From NCBI RefSeq assembly GCF_019132875.1, contig NZ_JAHSPF010000009.1:124001-188000 (forward strand): a stretch of 64,000 bases of DNA, read 5' to 3'. Both the position numbers and the translations under genes were made by a program. The DNA comes from Erwinia phyllosphaerae. GTDB lineage: Bacteria > Pseudomonadota > Gammaproteobacteria > Enterobacterales > Enterobacteriaceae. The notes beneath the pieces were generated by a model that ran no database searches, had not been told where the DNA came from, and saw nothing but the letters and a program-made list of their open reading frames with translations. Position 1 is the first letter of the stretch, and every line of letters begins with the position of its first letter. Positions 56,846 through 64,000 of this stretch are shown here, piece by piece.

Positions 56846-59800
56846 ATGATGAATATTCTGTTCGCCATTATGACCAACCGGCTGATGTGGGGCTTTATCG
56901 GCATCACCGCGCTGTCATTCATTATCTGGGTGATTGGCCCGGTGTTCTCTATTGTCGATTCCCGGCCGCTGGAACCCGAAGTCAATCGCCAGATCAGTAT
57001 CGCGCTGCTCTATATCGCCTGGGGCCTGAGCAACGTCGTGCCGCGCCTGTATAACGCCTGGCTCAACCGCAAGCTGATGGGCAGCCTGAACGCCGCGCCG
57101 GACGAGAACGATGTGAACGTTAAGCGCCTGACCAGCGAAGATCGCGTGCTGGCGGAACGTTTCACCGAGGCCGCCGAGCTGTTGAAAAAAGCGCACTTCA
57201 GCCGCGCGGGCAACCGTCGCTGGACGCAGCGCTTCAGCCGTCAGTATCTGTATCAGCTTCCCTGGTACATGATTATCGGCGCGCCGGGCGCGGGCAAAAC
57301 CACGGCGCTGGTCAATTCCGGACTGCAATTTCCGCTGGCCGATCGTTTCGGTAAGGCGGCGCTGCGCGGCATTGGCGGCACGCGCAACTGCGACTGGTGG
57401 TTTACCAACGAAGCGGTGCTGCTGGATACGGCTGGCCGCTACACCACGCAGGAAAGCGAACAGCAGCAGGACGCCGGTGAGTGGCGTAAATTCATTGAGC
57501 TGCTGCGGAAATACCGTGGCCGCCAGCCGGTTAACGGCGTCATTATCACCGTCAGCGTCTCCGATTTGATGACCCAGTCGGCAGAGGCTTCTCGCCAGCA
57601 GGCGCTTTCCCTGCGCCAGCGTCTGATGGAGCTGCACGAACAGCTTGGCATTCGCTTCCCGGTTTACGTGCTGGTAACCAAAACCGACCTGCTGCAAGGC
57701 TTTCGCGCCTATTTCAGCAAGTTTGACAAAGCGCAGCGCGATCAGGTCTGGGGCTTTACGTTTCCGTGGGAGCGCGCAAAGCAGGCTGACTTCGATCTGC
57801 TCAGCGCCTTTACTCAGGAATACGCGCTGCTGCAACAGCGTCTGGATGCCGGTTTGCCGGACACGCTGATGCAGGAAAGCGACGCCAAAACTCGTGCGGA
57901 AAGCTATCTGTTCCCGCAGGAGTTCGCGGCGTTACGCCCTCTGCTTAAAGATTACCTGGAAACGGTATTTAGCCGCTCTAACTTTGAAACCGAGTTTTCG
58001 CCGCGCGGCATCTATTTTGCCAGCGGCACGCAGGAAGGTTTGCCGTTTGACCGCGTAATGGGGGAGCTGAGCCGCACGCTACAGCTGCCGGAAAGCGAAG
58101 GCGGCAGCAGCGGAGCCTGGGACAAAGTAGATAAAGCCGCGCCTATCCCCGGTAATAAAGGACAAAGCTTCTTCCTGAAGGATTTGCTGCAAAACGTCAT
58201 CTTCCAGGAAGCTGGCCTGGCGGGCAGTAACCGCTGGTGGGAACTGCGTAACCGCGCGGTGCTGTGGTCTGGCTATATTCTGCTGGCGAGCGCGTTGGTC
58301 ATCGCCACGCTGCTGTGGAGCACCAGCTATCGCAACAACAAAGCTTATCTGGCGGAAGTCCAGGCCAAAGTGCCGGAAGTCACGGCGCTGAGCAAAGAGT
58401 TGCAGGCCGCCGATCTCTATTCGCTGCTGCCGTATCTGAACGGCGTGCTGCATCTGCCGGACAGCAAAGATTTCGATCTGAATAATCCGCCGGTAACGCG
58501 CCGGATGGGGCTGTATCGCGGCGAAGAGGTCAGCGACGCCACGCAGTCGCTCTACCAGAAATCGCTGAAGCAGCTGCTGATGCCGCAGGTAGCGCAGCTG
58601 ATAACGACCTGGCTGCGCAATGACAACGGCAGCGACGCGGACTACAGCTACGAAGCGCTGAAGGCTTACCAGATGCTCTATCAGCCGAAGCACTATGACG
58701 GCAAATTCCTGCATGCCTGGGTAATGCTGAATATCAGGCGCAACCAGCCGCAGAACGTGACGCAGGCGCAAACCAAACAGCTCGACTGGCACCTGGCGCA
58801 GCTGCTGGAAACGCAGATTCAGGCTTCGCCTTATGCGAAGGATGACGCGCTGGTAAAGCGCGAGCAGGCGTTGATTAACCAGATGCCGCGTTCCCAGCGT
58901 GTCTATGGTCGACTCAAGCGCCTGCTGGAAAACGATGAGAGCCTGAAGCCGGTTTCGCTGGCCTCGCTGGGCGGCCCGCAGAGCGAACTGGTGTTTTCAC
59001 GCAAAAGCGGTAAGTCGATTGGCGAAGGCATTCCGGGCCTGTTTACGCCGGAAGGCTACTGGAACAGCTTCGATAAAAACATTGCGGAAGTGACCAAATC
59101 GCTGCACGACGACGACCAGTGGGTGCTGGGCGGAACGGTGCAGGGCGAAACGCCGCAGCAGACCGATTACGCCGTGCGCCAGCTCTATATGAGCGATTAC
59201 ATGCGCCAGTGGGATGGTCTGCTACAGGATATCCAGCTGAACAACAGCGCGGATCTCTCGCAGCGTATCAACACGGCGCGTTTGCTTTCCAGCAATAACT
59301 CGCCGCTGCGCAAGCTGGTGATAAACCTTAGCCACTATCTGGTGCTGGATAAGGCCGCGCCGGAAGCGCAGAAGCAAGGCGAGGCGGATAAAGAGAGCAG
59401 CAGCAGCACGCTGGAAGCACTCTTCCATTCGCGTAAGGTCGCGACCGCCGCCGAACAGCCGCAGACGCCAGAACAGTCAGTGACCGCTCACTTCGCACCG
59501 ATTACCGAGCTGGCGCAGCCGCTGGAGAAAGACGGCAAGACCATTGCCTTTGACGACTTCCTGCATCAGATCGACGATCTCTATCGCTATCTGACTGCCG
59601 TACAGGACGCAGCCAACAGCGGTATGCCGCCGCCAGCGGGCGAAGCGATTGCTCGCTTACAGGCCAGCGCAGGACGTTTGCCCGGTTCGTTACAGAACAT
59701 GTTTACCAGTATGGCCGTGGGCGCCAGCAGCGATACGCGCTTGCGCGATATGGACAACATTCGCAAGCGTATCAATGTGGAAGTTGGCAGCTTCTGCCGT

Positions 59801-60442
59801 CAGGCTATTGCCGGACGCTATCCGCTGACACATTCCGCCCGTGCGGAAGTGACCCCGGACGATCTGGCACGCATGTTTGCGCCGGGCAGTGGCCTGATGG
59901 ACAGCTTCTTCCGTGACAACCTGGCGAACAAAGTTGATACCACCCAGGCTAACTGGCGCTTTATGCCGGGCATTGACGGCAAAACGCTGCCGGGTGGCGA
60001 AAGCGTTCTGCGGCCCTTCCAGCAGGCGCAGAGCATCCGTGACGCCTTCTTTGCTAACGGTGCTACCACGCCTTCTTATCGCGTAACGGTGCGTACCGGC
60101 CAGATGGACAACGATATTTTAACCATGACGCTGGATGTGGATGGCCAGCTGTTGCAGTACAGCCACGGCCCGCAGGCGGTACAGCTGATGAGCTGGCCCG
60201 GCCCTGGCGGCAGCAGCCAGGTTCGTTTACAGCTTGGCCTGGCCAACGGCACCACGGCGACGCTGGTGACCAACGGTGCCTGGGCGCTGAACCGCTTCTT
60301 TGACCGCGCGCAGCTTTCCGCCGGTAGCAGCGGCCTGAGCCGTCAGGCTTCGTTTAACGTCAGCGGCCACCACGTCACGCTGGAATTCACGCCGAACAGC
60401 ATTCGTAACCCGTTCCAGCTGCCCGGTTTTGCCTGCCCATGA
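56846..60442 (+). CDS. tssM: T6SS inner-membrane ATPase-fold protein TssM (IcmF)
   Basis: 1198 residues. Two N-terminal membrane helices (about 15-35, 48-68), a cytoplasmic domain with an intact Walker A (GAPGAGKT, about 145-152) and GIGGTRNCDWWFTNEAVLLD, a third helix (about 470-490, VLWSGYILLASALVIATLLW), and a large periplasmic part ending with the TssJ-binding beta domain (GHHVTLEFTPNSIRNPFQLP). It forms the envelope-spanning channel with TssL and TssJ. Confidence 0.95.
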   Translation: MMNILFAIMTNRLMWGFIGITALSFIIWVIGPVFSIVDSRPLEPEVNRQISIALLYIAWGLSNVVPRLYNAWLNRKLMGSLNAAPDENDVNVKRLTSEDRVLAERFTEAAELLKKAHFSRAGNRRWTQRFSRQYLYQLPWYMIIGAPGAGKTTALVNSGLQFPLADRFGKAALRGIGGTRNCDWWFTNEAVLLDTAGRYTTQESEQQQDAGEWRKFIELLRKYRGRQPVNGVIITVSVSDLMTQSAEASRQQALSLRQRLMELHEQLGIRFPVYVLVTKTDLLQGFRAYFSKFDKAQRDQVWGFTFPWERAKQADFDLLSAFTQEYALLQQRLDAGLPDTLMQESDAKTRAESYLFPQEFAALRPLLKDYLETVFSRSNFETEFSPRGIYFASGTQEGLPFDRVMGELSRTLQLPESEGGSSGAWDKVDKAAPIPGNKGQSFFLKDLLQNVIFQEAGLAGSNRWWELRNRAVLWSGYILLASALVIATLLWSTSYRNNKAYLAEVQAKVPEVTALSKELQAADLYSLLPYLNGVLHLPDSKDFDLNNPPVTRRMGLYRGEEVSDATQSLYQKSLKQLLMPQVAQLITTWLRNDNGSDADYSYEALKAYQMLYQPKHYDGKFLHAWVMLNIRRNQPQNVTQAQTKQLDWHLAQLLETQIQASPYAKDDALVKREQALINQMPRSQRVYGRLKRLLENDESLKPVSLASLGGPQSELVFSRKSGKSIGEGIPGLFTPEGYWNSFDKNIAEVTKSLHDDDQWVLGGTVQGETPQQTDYAVRQLYMSDYMRQWDGLLQDIQLNNSADLSQRINTARLLSSNNSPLRKLVINLSHYLVLDKAAPEAQKQGEADKESSSSTLEALFHSRKVATAAEQPQTPEQSVTAHFAPITELAQPLEKDGKTIAFDDFLHQIDDLYRYLTAVQDAANSGMPPPAGEAIARLQASAGRLPGSLQNMFTSMAVGASSDTRLRDMDNIRKRINVEVGSFCRQAIAGRYPLTHSARAEVTPDDLARMFAPGSGLMDSFFRDNLANKVDTTQANWRFMPGIDGKTLPGGESVLRPFQQAQSIRDAFFANGATTPSYRVTVRTGQMDNDILTMTLDVDGQLLQYSHGPQAVQLMSWPGPGGSSQVRLQLGLANGTTATLVTNGAWALNRFFDRAQLSAGSSGLSRQASFNVSGHHVTLEFTPNSIRNPFQLPGFACP

Positions 60443-61143
60443 ACAGAGATAACCCGATGTCCGCACCTTGCTGGTATGGAAAACTGCCGAGCGGCGGTGA
60501 CTTTTTAAAACGCCGCTTTCCGGAGGCGCTGCTGCAACAGTGGACGAGCTGGTTTCAGGTCGGGCTGCTGCACCGTCAGGAGAGCGACAGACAGGACGAC
60601 AGGCAATTTGCCAGCGCGCCGGTGTGGAATTTTGTGGTGCCGCCAATGTTGGGTAGCCAGCAAATCCAGATGGGCTGTTTGCTCCCGTCCCGCGACAACG
60701 TTGGTCGGCTTTATCCCCTGTGCGCGCTAATGACCTTTTCGCCCTCGCAGTGGGCGCAGCAGCAGCTGGCGATGGCGGGCGAGTGGTATCAGCAGCTGGG
60801 GCGAACCCTGCTGAATGCCGTGCGCGAAAGCTGGCCCGCCGCGCAGCTGGATCAGGCGCTGCTGTCGCTGCCTTTGGCCCCGGTGCCGCAAAGGCAGTCG
60901 GAAATTCTGGACGTAATTGGCTATCAGGACAGGCCGAGCACGCTGAGCTGGCGTCGCGTTTCAGACTGCTTCGACCCGCAGCACTACACCAGCTTCTGGT
61001 GGACTAACCAGGTCGACGGCAATCCGCTTTATACCCACGTTCACAGCGGCAACTTCACCGGACAGCTGTTTAGCATGCTGTTCGATCCCGCCGCTGGCGC
61101 GAAGCCGGGACGCCACGGGCTTTATCCGCCGATGTTTGAATAA
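60439..61143 (+). CDS. tagF: T6SS-associated protein TagF
   Basis: 234 residues from ATG 60439, overlapping the tssM stop (an alternative ATG at 60457 is close). TagF/ImpM family: CWYGKLPSGGDFLKRRFPEA, LLQQWTSWFQVGLLH, VWNFVVPPMLGSQQIQMGCL, and WRRVSDCFDPQHYTSFWWTN. TagF represses T6SS activity post-translationally in Pseudomonas. No PpkA/PppA kinase-phosphatase pair is visible in this part of the cluster. Confidence 0.9.
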   Translation: MNRDNPMSAPCWYGKLPSGGDFLKRRFPEALLQQWTSWFQVGLLHRQESDRQDDRQFASAPVWNFVVPPMLGSQQIQMGCLLPSRDNVGRLYPLCALMTFSPSQWAQQQLAMAGEWYQQLGRTLLNAVRESWPAAQLDQALLSLPLAPVPQRQSEILDVIGYQDRPSTLSWRRVSDCFDPQHYTSFWWTNQVDGNPLYTHVHSGNFTGQLFSMLFDPAAGAKPGRHGLYPPMFE

Positions 61144-61152
61144 GGAATCCAT

Positions 61153-62160
61153 ATGAATCTTGACGCGCTACTCGCCCCGATTGGCAACGACCAGCCGTGC
61201 GGGGAAAACCTTGAATATGACGCTGACTATATGGCGATGGAGCAGGCCAGCGCGGGCAAAGCGGAGCAGCAGTTTGGCGACACCATCATTCCTGCCGAAC
61301 CGGCGGACTGGAACAAGGTCGAGAAACTGGCCAGCGGGCTGCTGACGCGCACTAAAGATCTGCGCGTGATGCTGGCGCTGACCCAGGCCTGGACGCAGCT
61401 GCGCGGATTAAACGGCTACGCCGATGGTTTGCAGCTGATTAAGCAGTCGCTGCTGCTGTACTGGGAACCGCTGTGGCCGGTGCTGACCGAAGACGGCGAC
61501 TATGACCCGTTTTACCGCATCAACGCGCTGGCGGCTTTAAGTGATAAGTCAGCGCTGACATTGGCTTTGCGCCAGTCTCCGCTGCTGCGTAACGCTTCTG
61601 ACCAGCTTTCGCTACGCGACGCCTGTGCGCTGCTCGACGGCAGCAAAAGCGAATGTGAAGAGTTCCCGGGCGGCCGCGCACGGCTAATGGATGAGCTGGC
61701 TCGTGGAGAACAACCGGGAATTGCCGCTATTCTCAGCATAAGTGAGCGTTTACAAACTATTCGTGAAACGCTGAGCGAGCATTTGGGCGAAAGCGGCGTC
61801 CCGGAAATGGAACAGCTGCTGAAAATGGTCAATACCGTGGCCCAGGCCTGTGAAATGACCGACCTCGCCACCCTGATGCCAGCCGCGCAGGAAGAAGCTG
61901 AAGGCGCGCCCGTTCAGCAGCAGCCAGTGAAAGCAGCGCATACCGACTGGCGCAGCGTACAGCCGGAATCCCGTGCTGACGCTCAGCTGATGCTGGAAAA
62001 AGTAAAACAGTATTTTGTGCAGCACGAACCGAGTCATCCGGCACCGCTGATGATCGATCGCGTGCAGCGCATGATCGAAATGGATTTTATGAGCATTATC
62101 CGCGACCTCGCGCCGGACGGCGTACACCAGCTGGAAAACATTTTCGGCCGTCGCGACTAA
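61153..62160 (+). CDS. tssA: T6SS baseplate-associated protein TssA
   Basis: 335 residues. ImpA-type N-terminal domain: PIGNDQPCGENLEYDADYMA, PAEPADWNKVEKLASGLLTR, TKDLRVMLALTQAWTQLRGL, NGYADGLQLIKQSLLLYWEP. The C-terminal part (RADAQLMLEKVKQYFVQHEP, SHPAPLMIDRVQRMIEMDFM) is the VasJ-like end found in short TssA proteins. It helps start and cap sheath polymerisation. Confidence 0.92.
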   Translation: MNLDALLAPIGNDQPCGENLEYDADYMAMEQASAGKAEQQFGDTIIPAEPADWNKVEKLASGLLTRTKDLRVMLALTQAWTQLRGLNGYADGLQLIKQSLLLYWEPLWPVLTEDGDYDPFYRINALAALSDKSALTLALRQSPLLRNASDQLSLRDACALLDGSKSECEEFPGGRARLMDELARGEQPGIAAILSISERLQTIRETLSEHLGESGVPEMEQLLKMVNTVAQACEMTDLATLMPAAQEEAEGAPVQQQPVKAAHTDWRSVQPESRADAQLMLEKVKQYFVQHEPSHPAPLMIDRVQRMIEMDFMSIIRDLAPDGVHQLENIFGRRD

Positions 62161-62196
62161 AACAACTCCCCAACGCGCATACCAATGGAGAATATT

Positions 62197-62724
62197 ATGG
62201 CTAGTCAATCCAGCGGGCAGAAATTCATCGCCCGTAACCGCGCGCCGCGCGTACAGATCGAGTACGACGTGGAGATTTACGGCGCAGAACGCAAAATCGA
62301 ACTGCCTTTTGTGATGGGCGTGATGGCCGATCTGGTCGGCAAGCCGGTCGACAACCTGCCTCCCGTTGACGAGCGCAAGTTTCTGGAAATCGATATCGAC
62401 AACTTCGATGAACGCATGAAGGCGCTGAAGCCTCGCGTGGCTTTCCAGGCGCAGAACACCCTGACCGGCGAAGGCAACCTGAATATCGATCTGACCTTTA
62501 ACAGCATGGAAGACTTCTCGCCGGACGCCGTGGCGCGCAACGTCGAGCCGCTGAACAAACTGCTGGACGCGCGTACTCAGCTTTCTAACCTGCTGACCTA
62601 TATGGATGGCAAAAACGGCGCGGAAGAGCTGATTGCCAAAATCCTGCAGGATCCAACGCTGCTGAAGTCGTTAAGCCATCTGCCAAAGCAGGCTGATGAC
62701 GCGGCCAAAGAGGGGGATGCGTAA
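62197..62724 (+). CDS. tssB: T6SS sheath small subunit TssB
   Basis: 175 residues from ATG 62197, with GGAG upstream. VQIEYDVEIYGAERKIELPF, VMGVMADLVGKPVDNLPPV, and RKFLEIDIDNFDERMKAL are TssB/VipA signatures; the C-terminal helix SNLLTYMDGKNGAEELIAKI follows. Pairs with TssC to form the contractile sheath; the stop overlaps the tssC start. Confidence 0.95.
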   Translation: MASQSSGQKFIARNRAPRVQIEYDVEIYGAERKIELPFVMGVMADLVGKPVDNLPPVDERKFLEIDIDNFDERMKALKPRVAFQAQNTLTGEGNLNIDLTFNSMEDFSPDAVARNVEPLNKLLDARTQLSNLLTYMDGKNGAEELIAKILQDPTLLKSLSHLPKQADDAAKEGDA

Positions 62725-64000
62725 TGAATCCAACCCAGCTTGAACAGCAGGGCCAGCAGCCCTGGAGTCAGGACGAGTTCAGCTCGCTGCTGAACAAAGA
62801 GTTTCGTCCCAAGACCGACTCGGCGCGGACGGCGGTGGAAAGTGCGGTAAAAACGCTGGCACAGCAGGCGCTGGAAAACACCGTTACCGCTTCTGACGAT
62901 GCCTATCGCACCATTCAGGCACTGATTGCCGAAATTGACGAAAAGCTGTCAAAACAGGTCAATCAGATTATTCATCACGAAGACTTCCAGCAGCTGGAAG
63001 GCGCATGGCGCGGCCTGAATCATCTGGTGAATAACACCGAAACCGACGAGATGCTGAAAATTCGCTTTATGAGCATCTCTAAAAAAGAGCTGGGCCGCAC
63101 CCTGAAGCGCTTTAAAGGCGTGGGCTGGGATCAGAGCCCTATCTTTAAAAAGATCTATGAAGAAGAGTATGGCCAGTTTGGCGGCGAGCCGTTTGGCTGC
63201 CTGGTGGGCGATTACTACTTCGATCACAGCCCGCAGGACGTGGAGCTGCTGAGCGAGATGGCGCGTATCGGCGCGGCTTCTCACTGCCCGTTCATCACCG
63301 GCACCGCGCCGGAAGTGATGCAGATGGAATCCTGGCAGGAGCTGGCGAACCCGCGCGACCTGACCAAAATTTTCCAGAACAGCGAATATGCCGCATGGCG
63401 CAGCCTGCGTGAGTCGGAAGACGCTCGCTACCTGGGCCTGGTGATGCCGCGCTTCCTGTCGCGTCTGCCTTACGGCATTCGCAGCAATCCGGTCGACAGC
63501 TTCGACTTTGAAGAAGAAACCGAAGGCGCGAACCACAACAACTACACCTGGGCGAACGCCGCTTACGCGATGGCCGCCAATATCAACCGCTCGTTCAAAG
63601 AGTTTGGCTGGTGTACGTCGATTCGCGGCGTGGAGTCCGGTGGCGCGGTGGAAAATCTGCCTTGCCACACGTTCCCAAGCGACGACGGCGGCGTGGATAT
63701 GAAATGCCCGACCGAAATCGCCATCAGCGATCGTCGTGAAGCCGAGCTGGCGAAAAACGGCTTTATGCCGCTGGTACACCGTAAAAACTCCGACTTCGCC
63801 GCGTTTATTGGCGCGCAGTCGCTGCAAAAGCCGACCGAATATCACGATCCGGATGCAACCGCTAACGCCCGTCTGGCCGCGCGTTTGCCCTACCTGTTTG
63901 CGTGCTGCCGCTTTGCGCATTATCTGAAGTGCATCGTGCGCGACAAGATCGGTTCCTTCCGCGAGCGTGAAGAGATGGAGCGCTGGCTAAACGACTGGGT
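62724..64000 (+). CDS. tssC: T6SS sheath large subunit TssC (partial, runs off right edge)
   Basis: Open from ATG 62724 (TAATG overlap with tssB) to the window end, 425 codons visible. VipB signatures: HHEDFQQLEGAWRGLNHLVN, KIYEEEYGQFGGEPFGCLVG, NYTWANAAYAMAANINRSFK, CTSIRGVESGGAVENLPCHT, and ARLAARLPYLFACCRFAHYL. With TssB it builds the sheath. A long minus-strand frame across it is a shadow. Confidence 0.95.
   Translation, partial: MNPTQLEQQGQQPWSQDEFSSLLNKEFRPKTDSARTAVESAVKTLAQQALENTVTASDDAYRTIQALIAEIDEKLSKQVNQIIHHEDFQQLEGAWRGLNHLVNNTETDEMLKIRFMSISKKELGRTLKRFKGVGWDQSPIFKKIYEEEYGQFGGEPFGCLVGDYYFDHSPQDVELLSEMARIGAASHCPFITGTAPEVMQMESWQELANPRDLTKIFQNSEYAAWRSLRESEDARYLGLVMPRFLSRLPYGIRSNPVDSFDFEEETEGANHNNYTWANAAYAMAANINRSFKEFGWCTSIRGVESGGAVENLPCHTFPSDDGGVDMKCPTEIAISDRREAELAKNGFMPLVHRKNSDFAAFIGAQSLQKPTEYHDPDATANARLAARLPYLFACCRFAHYLKCIVRDKIGSFREREEMERWLNDW

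Noticed and set aside
56915-57835. 306-codon minus-strand frame inside tssM
   Set aside because: A shadow of tssM, which carries Walker A and the membrane segments in the plus frame.
62949-63920. Long minus-strand open frame of 323 codons
   Set aside because: It lies wholly inside tssC, which has clear family signatures on the plus strand; it is a composition shadow.

Overview
The window is enterobacterial chromosome, most like the Erwiniaceae (Pantoea/Mixta/Erwinia group). The reason is synteny: fhuF, yjjZ, three tRNA-Leu(CAG) genes, rsmC, holD, rimI and yjjG keep the Escherichia coli order. Where E. coli has prfC after yjjG, this chromosome carries a type VI secretion (T6SS) cluster instead. 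The genus is an inference.

Layout. (1) 1-1122: a tight minus-strand operon encoding an ABM-fold monooxygenase-like protein, an ACT-domain protein and an ArsR-type regulator that runs off the left edge. (2) About 1326-6178: the wreck of a P2-type prophage. Pieces of Q, V, W, J, G, FI, FII and ogr remain in P2 order, joined by internal deletions, with a still-intact minus-strand toxin/immunity-like pair at the position where P2 carries its Z/fun cargo. (3) 6179-7273: an intergenic stretch with a 29-residue hydrophobic peptide gene, direct repeats and an inverted pair of DnaA-box-like sites. (4) 7274-38783: an apparently complete prophage of about 31.5 kb in the 3' half of a tRNA-Ile(CAU) gene. 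Its control region is 186-like (CI, Cox/Apl, CII, Fil), its replication and head genes are P2-like (gpA; Q-P-O-N-M-L), and its contractile tail module is HP1-like (DUF2586 sheath, DUF2597 tube, DUF2590, a VgrG-like hub).

The intact prophage carries cargo at both ends. Between int and cI, on the lysogenic strand, lies a three-gene operon: a GHKL ATPase, a small STAS-like DUF4325-type protein and a membrane-anchored protein. This is the best candidate for an undescribed system in the window. Next to attR lies a SEFIR/TIR-domain protein, a known class of anti-phage effector. Two small genes of unknown function, at 16138 and 37109, each have a full LexA box (CTGT-N8-ACAG) directly upstream. The repressor shows no self-cleavage dipeptide in its linker, so induction probably works through an SOS-controlled antirepressor, as Tum does in phage 186.

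(5) 38739-44974: tRNA-Ile, a histidine phosphatase, and a catabolic locus with an MHS transporter, a LacI regulator, a nucleoside hydrolase and a second MFS transporter. A perfect 18-bp palindrome in the promoter region is the likely operator. (6) 44979-49664: a 42-bp tandem repeat built from the 3' end of a YbaK-family gene, fhuF with a Fur-like box, a diguanylate cyclase, yjjZ with a Fur-like box, a 33-bp tandem repeat, the three leucine tRNAs and an intergenic inverted repeat. (7) 49708-52361: rsmC, holD, rimI and yjjG. (8) 53234-64000: the T6SS genes, with an SH3-like lipoprotein, tssJ, tssK, tssL, tssM, tagF, tssA, tssB and the start of tssC, all on the plus strand and running off the right edge.
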